The notes beneath the pieces are model-generated. The model searched no databases and was not told where the DNA came from. It was given only the letters and a program-made list of their open reading frames with translations. From Bugulina stolonifera (lineage: Eukaryota; Bryozoa; Gymnolaemata; Cheilostomatida; Bugulidae), in the NCBI GenBank assembly GCA_935421135.1, contig OW285187.1, positions 18,662,429 to 18,726,428 on the forward strand: DNA of 64,000 bases, written 5' to 3'. Positions 40,256 through 55,722 of this stretch are shown here, one piece after another. The translations under genes were made by a program, and so were the position numbers. Positions within the stretch are counted from its first letter, which is position 1; every line of letters starts with the position of its first letter.

Positions 40256-41847
40256 CATTCTGAACATTGCAAATGTGAATGAAACACATTGTTACAAACA
40301 GCAATTTGTCACAAAACACACTGAAAACTTATTTTCATGCAATATTGAATATCTTATACTAGTTTACCAACTAATAACTCAAGTGAATTTGTCAAAAACC
40401 ACAAATTTGACATTATGTTTCATGTTTGCAAAGTTGAATATTGCATGCAAAGCCATGTTTTATTGATTTTCATTCAAATTATGCATTCTGAACATTGTAA
40501 AAGTGAATGAAACACATTGTTACAAACAGCAATTAGGTACAAAACACGCTGAAAACTTACTTTCATGCAATATTGAACTTCTTTTACTAGTTTACAAACT
40601 AATAACTCAAGTGAATTTGTCAAAAACGACAACTCTGACATTATGTTTCATGTTTGCAAAGTTGTATATTGCATGCAAAGCCATGTTTTATTGATTTTCA
40701 TTCAAACTATGCATTCTGAACATTGCACAAGTGAATGAAACACATTGTTACAAACAGCAATTTGGCACAAAACACACTGAAAACTTACTTCATGCAATAT
40801 TGAACATCTTTTACTAGTTTACAAACTAATAACTCAGGTGAAATTGTAAAAATCACAAATCTGGCATTATGTTTCATGTTTGCAAAGTTGAATATTGCAT
40901 GCAACGACTTGTTTTATAGATTTTCATCCAAACTATGCATTCTGAACATTGTAAAAGTGAATGAAACACATTGTTACAAACAGCAATTAGGTACAAAACA
41001 CGCTGAAAACTTACTTTCATGCAATATTGAACTTCTTTTACTAGTTTACAAACTAATAACTCAAGTGAATTTGTCAAAAACGACAAATCTGACATTATGT
41101 TTCATGTTTGCAAAGTTGTATATTGCATGCAAAGCCATGTTTTATTGATTTTCATTCAAACTATGCATTCTGAACATTGCACAAGTGAATGAAACACATT
41201 GTTACAAACAGCAATTTGGCACAAAACACACTGAAAACTTACTTCATGCAGTATTGAACATCTTTTACTAGTTTACAAACTAATAACTCAGGTGAAATTG
41301 TAAAAATCACAAATCTGGCATTATGTTTCATGTTTGCAAAGTTGAATATTGCATGCAACGACTTGTTTTATAGATTTTCATCCAAACTATGCATTCTGAA
41401 CACTGTAAAATTGAATGGAACACATTGTTACAAACAGTAATTTGGTGCAAAACACGCTGAAAACTTACTTTTATGCAATATTGAACATCTTTTACTAGTT
41501 TACCAGCTAATAACTCAAGTGAATTTGTCAAAAACCACAAATTTGACATTATGTTTCATGTTTGCAAAGTTGAATATTGCATGCATAGCCATGTTTTATT
41601 GATTTTCATCCAAATTATGCATTCTGAACATTGCAAAAGTGAATGAAACACATTGTTACAGACAGCAATTTGGCACAAAAATCACTTAAAACTTACTTTT
41701 ATGCAATATTGAACATCTTCTGCTAGTATACAAACTAATAACTCAAGTGAATTTGTCAAAAGTCACGAATTTGACATTATGTTTCATGTTTGCAAAGTTA
41801 AATATTGCATGCAAAGCCATGATTTATTGATTTTCATTCAAATTGTG
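40256..41847 (+). repeat. 7-mer HOR copy 5 (a-b/d-c-d-e-f-g), 1592 bp
   Basis: The 7-mer order again, separated from the main 7-mer block. a has GAATATCTTATAC. The second monomer has TTGAACTTCTTTTAC (d-like) with CGACAACTCTG (b-like). f and g carry the TTCATCCAAATT and CTAGTATAC markers of copies 2 and 4. Confidence 0.9.
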
Positions 41848-42757
41848 CATTCTGAACATTGCAAATGTGAATGAAACACATTGTTACAAACAGCAATTTG
41901 TCACAAAACACACTGAAAACTTACTTTCATGCAATATTGAACATCTTATACTAGGTTATCAACTAATAACTCAAGTGAATTTGTCAAAAACCACAAATTT
42001 GACATTATGTTTCATGTTTGCAAAGTTGAATATTGCATGCAAAGCCATGTTTTATTGATTTTCATTCAAATTATGCATTCTGAACATTGTAAAAGTGAAT
42101 GAAACACATTGTTACAAACAGCAATTAGGTACAAAACACGCTGAAAACTTACTTTCATGCAATATTGAACTTCTTTTACTAGTTTACAAACTAATAACTC
42201 AAGTGAATTTGTCAAAAACGACAAATCTGACATTATGTTTCATGTTTGCAAAGTTGTATATTGCATGCAAAGCCATGTTTTATTGATTTTCATTCAAACT
42301 ATGCATTCTGAACATTGCACAAGTGAATGAAACACATTGTTACAAACAGCAATTTGGCACAAAACACACTGAAAACTTACTTCATGCAGTATTGAACATC
42401 TTTTACTAGTTTACAAACTAATAACTCAGGTGAAATTGTAAAAATCACCAATCTGGCATTATGTTTCATGTTTGCAAAGTTGAATATTGCATGCAATGAC
42501 TTGTTTTATGGATTTTCATCCAAACTATGCATTCTGAACACTGTAAAAGTGAATGAAACACATTGTTACAAACAGTAATTTAGTGCAAAACACACTGAAA
42601 ACTTACTTTTATGCAATACTGAACATCTTTTACTAGTTTCCCAACTAATAACTCAAGTGAATTTGTCAAAAACCATAAATCTGACATTATGTTTCATGTT
42701 TGCAAAGTTGTATATTGCATGCAAACCCATGTTTTATTGATTTTTTTACAAACTATG
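41848..42757 (+). repeat. 4-monomer block (a-d-e'-h)
   Basis: Starts 41848, 42076, 42304 and 42530. h begins like f' (GAACACTGTAAAAG, AGTAATTTAGTGC, ACACACTG) and switches to H (CAATACTG, TTTCCCAAC, 7-T tail). It leads into A'. The same four monomers end every 12-mer of the right part. Confidence 0.9.
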
Positions 42758-45486
42758 CATTCTGAACATTGCACAAGTGAATGAAACACATTGTTACACA
42801 CCGCAATTTCGTACAAAACACACCAAAAACTTACTTTCATGCAATATTGAACATCTTATACTAGTTTACCAACTAATAACTCAAGTGAATTTGTCAAAAA
42901 CCACAAATTTGACATTATGTTTCATGTTTGCAAAGTTGAATATTGCATGCAAAGCCATGTTTTATTGATTTTCATTCAAATTATGCATTCTGAACATTGT
43001 AAAAGTGAATGAAACACATTGTTACAGACCGCAATTTAGTACAAAACACACTGAAAACTTACTTTCATGCAATATTGTACATCTTATACTAGTTTACCAA
43101 CTAATAACTCAAGTGAATTTGTCAAAAACCACAAATTTGACATTATGTTTCATGTTTGCAAAGTTGAATATTGCATGCAAAGCCATGTTTTATTGATTTT
43201 CATTCAAATTATGCTTTCTGAACATTGTGAATGTGAATGAAACACATTGTGACAAAAAGCAATTAGGTACAAAACACTGAAAACCTACTTTCATGCAATA
43301 TTGAACATCTTTAACTAGTTTACAAACTAATAACTTAAGTGAATTTGTCAAAAACCACAAATTTGACATTATGTTTCATGTTTGCAAAGTTGTGTATTGC
43401 ATGCAAAGCCATGTTTTATTGATTTTCATTCAAACTATGCATTCTGAGCTTTGCAAAAGTGAATGGAACACATTGTTACAAACAGCAATTTGGCACAAAA
43501 CACACTTAAAACTTACTTTTATGCAATATTGAACATCTTTTACTAGTTCACCAACTAATAACTCAAGTGAATTAGTCAAAAACCACAAATTTGACATTAT
43601 GTTTCATGTTTGCAAAGTTGAATATCACATGCAAAGCCATGTTTTATTGATTTTCATTCAAATTATGCATTCTGAACATCGCAAAATTGAATGAAACACA
43701 TTGTTACAAACAGCAATTTGGCACAAAACACACTGAAAACTTACTTCATGCAATATTGAACATCTTTTACTAGTTTACAAACCAATAACTCAAGTGAAAT
43801 AGTCAAAAATCACAAATCTGGCATCATGTTTCATGTTTGCAAAGTTGAATATTGCATGCAAAGACTTGTTTTATAGATTTTCATCCAAACTATGCATTTT
43901 GAACATTGCAAAAGTGAATGAAACATTGTTACAAACATCAATTTGTCACAAAACACACTGAAAACTTACTTTCATGCAATATTGAACATCTTATACTAGT
44001 TTACCAACTAATAACTCAAGTGAATTTGTCAAAAACCACAAATTTGACATTATGTTTCATGTTTGCAAAGTTGAATATTGCATGCAACGACTTGTTTTAT
44101 GGATTTTCATCCAAACTATGCATTCTGAACACTGTAAAAGTGAATGAAACACATTGTTCCAAACAGTAATTTAGTGCAAAACACGCTGAAAACTTACTTT
44201 TATGCAATATTGAACATCTTTTACTAGTTTACCAGCTAATAACTCAAGTGAATTTGTCAAAAACCACAAATTTGACATTATGTTTCATGTTTGCAAAGTT
44301 GAATATTGCATGCATAGCCATGTTTTATTGATTTTCATTCAAATTATGCATTCTGAACATTGCAAAAGTGAATGAAACACATTGTTACAGACAGCAATTT
44401 GGCACAAAAATCACTTAAAACTTACTTTTATGCAATATTGAACATCTTCTGCTAGTTTACAAACTAATAACTCAAGTGAATTTGTCAAAAGTCACGAATT
44501 TGACATTATGTTTCATGTTTGCAAAGTTAAATATTGCATGCAAAGCCATGATTTATTGATTTTCATTCAAATTGTGCATTCTGAACATTGCAAATGTGAA
44601 TGAAACACATTGTTACAAACAGCAATTTGTCACAAAACACACTGAAAACTTATTTTCATGCAATATTGAATATCTTATACTAGTTTACCAACTAATAACT
44701 CAAGTGAATTTGTCAAAAACCACAAATTTGACATTATGTTTCATGTTTGCAAAGTTGAATATTGCATGCAAAGCCATGTTTTATTGATTTTCATTCAAAT
44801 TATGCATTCTGAACATTGTAAAAGTGAATGAAACACATTGTTACAAACAGCAATTAGGTACAAAACACGCTGAAAACTTACTTTCATGCAATATTGAACT
44901 TCTTTTACTAGTTTACAAACTAATAACTCAAGTGAATTTGTCAAAAACGACAAATCTGACATTATGTTTCATGTTTGCAAAGTTGTATATTGCATGCAAA
45001 GCCATGTTTTATTGATTTTCATTCAAACTATGCATTCTGAACATTGCACAAGTGAATGAAACACATTGTTACAAACAGCAATTTGGCACAAAACACACTG
45101 AAAACTTACTTCATGCAGTATTGAACATCTTTTACTAGTTTACAAACTAATAACTCAGGTGAAATTGTAAAAATCACCAATCTGGCATTATGTTTCATGT
45201 TTGCAAAGTTGAATATTGCATGCAATGACTTGTTTTATGGATTTTCATCCAAACTATGCATTCTGAACACTGTAAAAGTGAATGAAACACATTGTTACAA
45301 ACAGTAATTTAGTGCAAAACACACTGAAAACTTACTTTTATGCAATACTGAACATCTTTTACTAGTTTCCCAACTAATAACTCAAGTGAATTTGTCAAAA
45401 ACCATAAATCTGACATTATGTTTCATGTTTGCAAAGTTGTATATTGCATGCAAACCCATGTTTTATTGATTTTTTTACAAACTATG
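42758..45486 (+). repeat. 12-mer HOR (A'-B-C-D-I-J-f'-g-a-d-e'-h), 2729 bp
   Basis: A' has ACACCGCAATTTCGTAC and ACACCAAAAAC; C begins CTTTCTGAACATTGTGAATG. J is 226 bp because GAAACACATTG is shortened to GAAACATTG near 43919, and I has GAACATCGC at 43680. Both markers recur 8417 bp downstream. The length equals the 12-mer at 15.5 kb, but only about half the monomer types are the same. Confidence 0.92.
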
Positions 45487-47305
45487 CATTCTGAACATTG
45501 CACAAGTGAATGAAACACATTGTTACACACCGCAATTTCGTACAAAACACACCAAAAACTTACTTTCATGCAATATTGAACATCTTATACTAGTTTACCA
45601 ACTAATAACTCAAGTGAATTTGTCAAAAACCACAAATTTGACATTATGTTTCATGTTTGCAAAGTTGAATATTGCATGCAAAGCCATGTTTTATTGATTT
45701 TCATTCAAATTATGCATTCTGAACATTGTAAAAGTGAATGAAACACATTGTTACAGACCGCAATTTAGTACAAAACACACTGAAAACTTACTTTCATGCA
45801 ATATTGTACATCTTATACTAGTTTACCAACTAATAACTCAAGTGAATTTGTCAAAAACCACAAATTTGACATTATGTTTCATGTTTGCAAAGTTGAATAT
45901 TGCATGCAAAGCCATGTTTTATTGATTTTCATTCAAATTATGCTTTCTGAACATTGTGAATGTGAATGAAACACATTGTGACAAAAAGCAATTAGGTACA
46001 AAACACTGAAAACCTACTTTCATGCAATATTGAACATCTTTAACTAGTTTACAAACTAATAACTTAAGTGAATTTGTCAAAAACCACAAATTTGACATTA
46101 TGTTTCATGTTTGCAAAGTTGTGTATTGCATGCAAAGCCATGTTTTATTGATTTTCATTCAAACTATGCATTCTGAGCTTTGCAAAAGTGAATGGAACAC
46201 ATTGTTACAAACAGCAATTTGGCACAAAACACACTTAAAACTTACTTTTATGCAATATTGAACATCTTTTACTAGTTCACCAACTAATAACTCAAGTGAA
46301 TTAGTCAAAAACCACAAATTTGACATTATGTTTCATGTTTGCAAAGTTGAATATCACATGCAAAGCCATGTTTTATTGATTTTCATTCAAATTATGCATT
46401 CTGAACATTGCAAAATTGAATGAAACACATTGTTACAAACAGCAATTTGGCACAAAACACACTGAAAACTTACTTCATGCAATATTGAACATCTTTTACT
46501 AGTTTACAAACCAATAACTCAAGTGAAATAGTCAAAAATCACAAATCTGGCATCATGTTTCATGTTTGCAAAGTTGAATATTGCATGCAAAGACTTGTTT
46601 TATAGATTTTCATCCAAACTATGCATTTTGAACATTGCAAAAGTGAATGAAACACATTGTTACAAACATCAATTTGTCACAAAACACGCTGAAAACTTAC
46701 TTTCATGCAATATTGAACTTCTTTTACTAGTTTACAAACTAATAACTCAAGTGAATTTGTCAAAAACGACAAATCTGACATTATGTTTCATGTTTGCAAA
46801 GTTGTATATTGCATGCAAAGCCATGTTTTATTGATTTTCATTCAAACTATGCATTCTGAACATTGCACAAGTGAATGAAACACATTGTTACAAACAGCAA
46901 TTTGGCACAAAACACACTGAAAACTTACTTCATGCAGTATTGAACATCTTTTACTAGTTTACAAACTAATAACTCAGGTGAAATTGTAAAAATCACCAAT
47001 CTGGCATTATGTTTCATGTTTGCAAAGTTGAATATTGCATGCAATGACTTGTTTTATGGATTTTCATCCAAACTATGCATTCTGAACACTGTAAAAGTGA
47101 ATGAAACACATTGTTACAAACAGTAATTTAGTGCAAAACACACTGAAAACTTACTTTTATGCAATACTGAACATCTTTTACTAGTTTCCCAACTAATAAC
47201 TCAAGTGAATTTGTCAAAAACCATAAATCTGACATTATGTTTCATGTTTGCAAAGTTGTATATTGCATGCAAACCCATGTTTTATTGATTTTTTTACAAA
47301 CTATG
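45487..47305 (+). repeat. 8-mer HOR (A'-B-C-D-I-J/d-e'-h), 1819 bp
   Basis: Equals the 12-mer with four monomers removed. The sixth monomer joins J (ACATCAATTTGTCACAAAAC) to d (GCTGAAAAC, TTGAACTTC, CGACAAATCTG) near 46687. It is exactly as long as the A-H 8-mer but has a different content. Confidence 0.92.
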
Positions 47306-50036
47306 CATTCTGAACATTGCACAAGTGAATGAAACACATTGTTACACACCGCAATTTCGTACAAAACACACCAAAAACTTACTTTCATGCAATATTGAAC
47401 ATCTTATACTAGTTTACCAACTAATAACTCAAGTGAATTTGTCAAAAACCACAAATTTGACATTATGTTTCATGTTTGCAAAGTTGAATATTGCATGCAA
47501 AGCCATGTTTTATTGATTTTCATTCAAATTATGCATTCTGAACATTGTAAAAGTGAATGAAACACATTGTTACAGACCGCAATTTAGTACAAAACACACT
47601 GAAAACTTACTTTCATGCAATATTGTACATCTTATACTAGTTTACCAACTAATAACTCAAGTGAATTTGTCAAAAACCACAAATTTGACATTATGTTTCA
47701 TGTTTGCAAAGTTGAATATTGCATGCAAAGCCATGTTTTATTGATTTTCATTCAAATTATGCTTTCTGAACATTGTGAATGTGAATGAAACACATTGTGA
47801 CAAAAAGCAATTAGGTACAAAACACTGAAAACCTACTTTCATGCAATATTGAACATCTTTAACTAGTTTACAAACTAATAACTTAAGTGAATTTGTCAAA
47901 AACCACAAATTTGACATTATGTTTCATGTTTGCAAAGTTGTGTATTGCATGCAAAGCCATGTTTTATTGATTTTCATTCAAACTATGCATTCTGAGCTTT
48001 GCAAAAGTGAATGGAACACATTGTTACAAACAGCAATTTGGCACAAAACACACTTAAAACTTACTTTTATGCAATATTGAACATCTTTTACTAGTTCACC
48101 AACTAATAACTCAAGTGAATTAGTCAAAAACCACAAATTTGACATTATGTTTCATGTTTGCAAAGTTGAATATCACATGCAAAGCCATGTTTTATTGATT
48201 TTCATTCAAATTATGCATTCTGAACATTGCAAAATTGAATGAAACACATTGTTACAAACAGCAATTTGGCACAAAACACACTGAAAACTTACTTCATGCA
48301 ATATTGAACATCTTTTACTAGTTTACAAACCAATAACTCAAGTGAAATAGTCAAAAATCACAAATCTGGCATCATGTTTCATGTTTGCAAAGTTGAATAT
48401 TGCATGCAAAGACTTGTTTTATAGATTTTCATCCAAACTATGCATTTTGAACATTGCAAAAGTGAATGAAACACATTGTTACAAACATCAATTTGTCACA
48501 AAACACACTGAAAACTTACTTTCATGCAATATTGAACATCTTATACTAGTTTACCAACTAATAACTCAAGTGAATTTGTCAAAAACCACAAATTTGACAT
48601 TATGTTTCATGTTTGCAAAGTTGAATATTGCATGCAACGACTTGTTTTATGGATTTTCATCCAAACTATGCATTCTGAACACTGTAAAAGTGAATGAAAC
48701 ACATTGTTCCAAACAGTAATTTAGTGCAAAACACGCTGAAAACTTACTTTTATGCAATATTGAACATCTTTTACTAGTTTACCAGCTAATAACTCAAGTG
48801 AATTTGTCAAAAACCACAAATTTGACATTATGTTTCATGTTTGCAAAGTTGAATATTGCATGCATAGCCATGTTTTATTGATTTTCATTCAAATTATGCA
48901 TTCTGAACATTGCAAAAGTGAATGAAACACATTGTTACAGACAGCAATTTGGCACAAAAATCACTTAAAACTTACTTTTATGCAATATTGAACATCTTCT
49001 GCTAGTTTACAAACTAATAACTCAAGTGAATTTGTCAAAAGTCACGAATTTGACATTATGTTTCATGTTTGCAAAGTTAAATATTGCATGCAAAGCCATG
49101 ATTTATTGATTTTCATTCAAATTGTGCATTCTGAACATTGCAAATGTGAATGAAACACATTGTTACAAACAGCAATTTGTCACAAAACACACTGAAAACT
49201 TATTTTCATGCAATATTGAATATCTTATACTAGTTTACCAACTAATAACTCAAGTGAATTTGTCAAAAACCACAAATTTGACATTATGTTTCATGTTTGC
49301 AAAGTTGAATATTGCATGCAAAGCCATGTTTTATTGATTTTCATTCAAATTATGCATTCTGAACATTGTAAAAGTGAATGAAACACATTGTTACAAACAG
49401 CAATTAGGTACAAAACACGCTGAAAACTTACTTTCATGCAATATTGAACTTCTTTTACTAGTTTACAAACTAATAACTCAAGTGAATTTGTCAAAAACGA
49501 CAAATCTGACATTATGTTTCATGTTTGCAAAGTTGTATATTGCATGCAAAGCCATGTTTTATTGATTTTCATTCAAACTATGCATTCTGAACATTGCACA
49601 AGTGAATGAAACACATTGTTACAAACAGCAATTTGGCACAAAACACACTGAAAACTTACTTCATGCAGTATTGAACATCTTTTACTAGTTTACAAACTAA
49701 TAACTCAGGTGAAATTGTAAAAATCACCAATCTGGCATTATGTTTCATGTTTGCAAAGTTGAATATTGCATGCAATGACTTGTTTTATGGATTTTCATCC
49801 AAACTATGCATTCTGAACACTGTAAAAGTGAATGAAACACATTGTTACAAACAGTAATTTAGTGCAAAACACACTGAAAACTTACTTTTATGCAATACTG
49901 AACATCTTTTACTAGTTTCCCAACTAATAACTCAAGTGAATTTGTCAAAAACCATAAATCTGACATTATGTTTCATGTTTGCAAAGTTGTATATTGCATG
50001 CAAACCCATGTTTTATTGATTTTTTTACAAACTATG
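47306..50036 (+). repeat. 12-mer HOR (A'-B-C-D-I-J-f'-g-a-d-e'-h), 2731 bp
   Basis: Same order as 42758-45486 but with a full-length J, hence 2 bp longer. Confidence 0.92.
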
Positions 50037-51174
50037 CATTCTGAACATTGCACAAGTGAATGAAACACATTGTTACAGACAGCAATTTCGTACAAAACAC
50101 ACCAAAAACTTACTTTCATGCAATATTGAACATCTTATACTAGTTTACCAACTAATAACTCAAGTGAATTTGTCAAAAGTCACGAATTTGACATTATGTT
50201 TCATGTTTGCAAAGTTAAATATTGCATGCAAAGCCATGATTTATTGATTTTCATTCAAATTGTGCATTCTGAACATTGCAAATGTGAATGAAACACATTG
50301 TTACAAACAGCAATTTGTCACAAAACACACTGAAAACTTACTTTCATGCAATATTGAACATCTTATACTAGGTTACCAACTAATAACTCAAGTGAATTTG
50401 TCAAAAACCACAAATTTGACATTATGTTTCATGTTTGCAAAGTTGAATATTGCATGCAAAGCCATGTTTTATTGATTTTCATTCAAATTATGCATTCTGA
50501 ACATTGTAAAAGTGAATGAAACACATTGTTACAAACAGCAATTAGGTACAAAACACGCTGAAAACTTACTTTCATGCAATATTGAACTTCTTTTACTAGT
50601 TTACAAACTAATAACTCAAGTGAATTTGTCAAAAACGACAAATCTGACATTATGTTTCATGTTTGCAAAGTTGTATATTGCATGCAAAGCCATGTTTTAT
50701 TGATTTTCATTCAAACTATGCATTCTGAACATTGCACAAGTGAATGAAACACATTGTTACAAACAGCAATTTGGCACAAAACACACTGAAAACTTACTTC
50801 ATGCAGTATTGAACATCTTTTACTAGTTTACAAACTAATAACTCAGGTGAAATTGTAAAAATCACCAATCTGGCATTATGTTTCATGTTTGCAAAGTTGA
50901 ATATTGCATGCAATGACTTGTTTTATGGATTTTCATCCAAACTATGCATTCTGAACACTGTAAAAGTGAATGAAACACATTGTTACAAACAGTAATTTAG
51001 TGCAAAACACACTGAAAACTTACTTTTATGCAATACTGAACATCTTTTACTAGTTTCCCAACTAATAACTCAAGTGAATTTGTCAAAAACCATAAATCTG
51101 ACATTATGTTTCATGTTTGCAAAGTTGTATATTGCATGCAAACCCATGTTTTATTGATTTTTTTACAAACTATG
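50037..51174 (+). repeat. 5-mer (A'/g hybrid-a-d-e'-h), 1138 bp
   Basis: The first monomer (50037-50264) is the seam of the 8417 bp duplication; the other four repeat 41848-42757. The a monomer has ACTAGGTTACC where the partner at 41959 has ACTAGGTTATC. Confidence 0.9.
50150..50178. other. Seam of the 8417 bp tandem duplication
   Basis: The C at 50149 (GTTTACCAAC) is A' type; from 50179 GTCACGAATTTG is g type. The shared interval is monomer positions 114-142. Left of it the sequence matches 58.57 kb, right of it 41.76 kb, both at offset 8417. A second, small switch lies in the same monomer: ACAGACAGCAATTT looks like g, followed at 50089 by A'-type CGTAC, possibly a short gene-conversion tract. 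Confidence 0.88.
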
Positions 51175-53903
51175 CATTCTGAACATTGCACAAGTGAATG
51201 AAACACATTGTTACACACCGCAATTTCGTACAAAACACACCAAAAACTTACTTTCATGCAATATTGAACATCTTATACTAGTTTACCAACTAATAACTCA
51301 AGTGAATTTGTCAAAAACCACAAATTTGACATTATGTTTCATGTTTGCAAAGTTGAATATTGCATGCAAAGCCATGTTTTATTGATTTTCATTCAAATTA
51401 TGCATTCTGAACATTGTAAAAGTGAATGAAACACATTGTTACAGACCGCAATTTAGTACAAAACACACTGAAAACTTACTTTCATGCAATATTGTACATC
51501 TTATACTAGTTTACCAACTAATAACTCAAGTGAATTTGTCAAAAACCACAAATTTGACATTATGTTTCATGTTTGCAAAGTTGAATATTGCATGCAAAGC
51601 CATGTTTTATTGATTTTCATTCAAATTATGCTTTCTGAACATTGTGAATGTGAATGAAACACATTGTGACAAAAAGCAATTAGGTACAAAACACTGAAAA
51701 CCTACTTTCATGCAATATTGAACATCTTTAACTAGTTTACAAACTAATAACTTAAGTGAATTTGTCAAAAACCACAAATTTGACATTATGTTTCATGTTT
51801 GCAAAGTTGTGTATTGCATGCAAAGCCATGTTTTATTGATTTTCATTCAAACTATGCATTCTGAGCTTTGCAAAAGTGAATGGAACACATTGTTACAAAC
51901 AGCAATTTGGCACAAAACACACTTAAAACTTACTTTTATGCAATATTGAACATCTTTTACTAGTTCACCAACTAATAACTCAAGTGAATTAGTCAAAAAC
52001 CACAAATTTGACATTATGTTTCATGTTTGCAAAGTTGAATATCACATGCAAAGCCATGTTTTATTGATTTTCATTCAAATTATGCATTCTGAACATCGCA
52101 AAATTGAATGAAACACATTGTTACAAACAGCAATTTGGCACAAAACACACTGAAAACTTACTTCATGCAATATTGAACATCTTTTACTAGTTTACAAACC
52201 AATAACTCAAGTGAAATAGTCAAAAATCACAAATCTGGCATCATGTTTCATGTTTGCAAAGTTGAATATTGCATGCAAAGACTTGTTTTATAGATTTTCA
52301 TCCAAACTATGCATTTTGAACATTGCAAAAGTGAATGAAACATTGTTACAAACATCAATTTGTCACAAAACACACTGAAAACTTACTTTCATGCAATATT
52401 GAACATCTTATACTAGTTTACCAACTAATAACTCAAGTGAATTTGTCAAAAACCACAAATTTGACATTATGTTTCATGTTTGCAAAGTTGAATATTGCAT
52501 GCAACGACTTGTTTTATGGATTTTCATCCAAACTATGCATTCTGAACACTGTAAAAGTGAATGAAACACATTGTTCCAAACAGTAATTTAGTGCAAAACA
52601 CGCTGAAAACTTACTTTTATGCAATATTGAACATCTTTTACTAGTTTACCAGCTAATAACTCAAGTGAATTTGTCAAAAACCACAAATTTGACATTATGT
52701 TTCATGTTTGCAAAGTTGAATATTGCATGCATAGCCATGTTTTATTGATTTTCATTCAAATTATGCATTCTGAACATTGCAAAAGTGAATGAAACACATT
52801 GTTACAGACAGCAATTTGGCACAAAAATCACTTAAAACTTACTTTTATGCAATATTGAACATCTTCTGCTAGTTTACAAACTAATAACTCAAGTGAATTT
52901 GTCAAAAGTCACGAATTTGACATTATGTTTCATGTTTGCAAAGTTAAATATTGCATGCAAAGCCATGATTTATTGATTTTCATTCAAATTGTGCATTCTG
53001 AACATTGCAAATGTGAATGAAACACATTGTTACAAACAGCAATTTGTCACAAAACACACTGAAAACTTATTTTCATGCAATATTGAATATCTTATACTAG
53101 TTTACCAACTAATAACTCAAGTGAATTTGTCAAAAACCACAAATTTGACATTATGTTTCATGTTTGCAAAGTTGAATATTGCATGCAAAGCCATGTTTTA
53201 TTGATTTTCATTCAAATTATGCATTCTGAACATTGTAAAAGTGAATGAAACACATTGTTACAAACAGCAATTAGGTACAAAACACGCTGAAAACTTACTT
53301 TCATGCAATATTGAACTTCTTTTACTAGTTTACAAACTAATAACTCAAGTGAATTTGTCAAAAACGACAAATCTGACATTATGTTTCATGTTTGCAAAGT
53401 TGTATATTGCATGCAAAGCCATGTTTTATTGATTTTCATTCAAACTATGCATTCTGAACATTGCACAAGTGAATGAAACACATTGTTACAAACAGCAATT
53501 TGGCACAAAACACACTGAAAACTTACTTCATGCAGTATTGAACATCTTTTACTAGTTTACAAACTAATAACTCAGGTGAAATTGTAAAAATCACCAATCT
53601 GGCATTATGTTTCATGTTTGCAAAGTTGAATATTGCATGCAATGACTTGTTTTATGGATTTTCATCCAAACTATGCATTCTGAACACTGTAAAAGTGAAT
53701 GAAACACATTGTTACAAACAGTAATTTAGTGCAAAACACACTGAAAACTTACTTTTATGCAATACTGAACATCTTTTACTAGTTTCCCAACTAATAACTC
53801 AAGTGAATTTGTCAAAAACCATAAATCTGACATTATGTTTCATGTTTGCAAAGTTGTATATTGCATGCAAACCCATGTTTTATTGATTTTTTTACAAACT
53901 ATG
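51175..53903 (+). repeat. 12-mer HOR, partner of 42758-45486, 2729 bp
   Basis: Carries the same GAACATCGC (52097) in I and the same 2 bp deletion in J (near 52336) as its partner 8417 bp upstream. This makes shared descent by duplication clear. Confidence 0.93.
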
Positions 53904-55722
53904 CATTCTGAACATTGCACAAGTGAATGAAACACATTGTTACACACCGCAATTTCGTACAAAACACACCAAAAACTTACTTTCATGCAATATTGAACAT
54001 CTTATACTAGTTTACCAACTAATAACTCAAGTGAATTTGTCAAAAACCACAAATTTGACATTATGTTTCATGTTTGCAAAGTTGAATATTGCATGCAAAG
54101 CCATGTTTTATTGATTTTCATTCAAATTATGCATTCTGAACATTGTAAAAGTGAATGAAACACATTGTTACAGACCGCAATTTAGTACAAAACACACTGA
54201 AAACTTACTTTCATGCAATATTGTACATCTTATACTAGTTTACCAACTAATAACTCAAGTGAATTTGTCAAAAACCACAAATTTGACATTATGTTTCATG
54301 TTTGCAAAGTTGAATATTGCATGCAAAGCCATGTTTTATTGATTTTCATTCAAATTATGCTTTCTGAACATTGTGAATGTGAATGAAACACATTGTGACA
54401 AAAAGCAATTAGGTACAAAACACTGAAAACCTACTTTCATGCAATATTGAACATCTTTAACTAGTTTACAAACTAATAACTTAAGTGAATTTGTCAAAAA
54501 CCACAAATTTGACATTATGTTTCATGTTTGCAAAGTTGTGTATTGCATGCAAAGCCATGTTTTATTGATTTTCATTCAAACTATGCATTCTGAGCTTTGC
54601 AAAAGTGAATGGAACACATTGTTACAAACAGCAATTTGGCACAAAACACACTTAAAACTTACTTTTATGCAATATTGAACATCTTTTACTAGTTCACCAA
54701 CTAATAACTCAAGTGAATTAGTCAAAAACCACAAATTTGACATTATGTTTCATGTTTGCAAAGTTGAATATCACATGCAAAGCCATGTTTTATTGATTTT
54801 CATTCAAATTATGCATTCTGAACATTGCAAAATTGAATGAAACACATTGTTACAAACAGCAATTTGGCACAAAACACACTGAAAACTTACTTCATGCAAT
54901 ATTGAACATCTTTTACTAGTTTACAAACCAATAACTCAAGTGAAATAGTCAAAAATCACAAATCTGGCATCATGTTTCATGTTTGCAAAGTTGAATATTG
55001 CATGCAAAGACTTGTTTTATAGATTTTCATCCAAACTATGCATTTTGAACATTGCAAAAGTGAATGAAACACATTGTTACAAACATCAATTTGTCACAAA
55101 ACACGCTGAAAACTTACTTTCATGCAATATTGAACTTCTTTTACTAGTTTACAAACTAATAACTCAAGTGAATTTGTCAAAAACGACAAATCTGACATTA
55201 TGTTTCATGTTTGCAAAGTTGTATATTGCATGCAAAGCCATGTTTTATTGATTTTCATTCAAACTATGCATTCTGAACATTGCACAAGTGAATGAAACAC
55301 ATTGTTACAAACAGCAATTTGGCACAAAACACACTGAAAACTTACTTCATGCAGTATTGAACATCTTTTACTAGTTTACAAACTAATAACTCAGGTGAAA
55401 TTGTAAAAATCACCAATCTGGCATTATGTTTCATGTTTGCAAAGTTGAATATTGCATGCAATGACTTGTTTTATGGATTTTCATCCAAACTATGCATTCT
55501 GAACACTGTAAAAGTGAATGAAACACATTGTTACAAACAGTAATTTAGTGCAAAACACACTGAAAACTTACTTTTATGCAATACTGAACATCTTTTACTA
55601 GTTTCCCAACTAATAACTCAAGTGAATTTGTCAAAAACCATAAATCTGACATTATGTTTCATGTTTGCAAAGTTGTATATTGCATGCAAACCCATGTTTT
55701 ATTGATTTTTTTACAAACTATG
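53904..55722 (+). repeat. 8-mer HOR, partner of 45487-47305, 1819 bp
   Basis: Same order, including the J/d hybrid, at offset 8417 bp. I saw no difference by eye in the parts compared. Confidence 0.92.

Noticed and set aside
50037..50264. Hybrid monomer as a new functional monomer type
   Set aside because: It occurs once and is fully explained as the seam of the 8417 bp duplication plus a short g-like patch.
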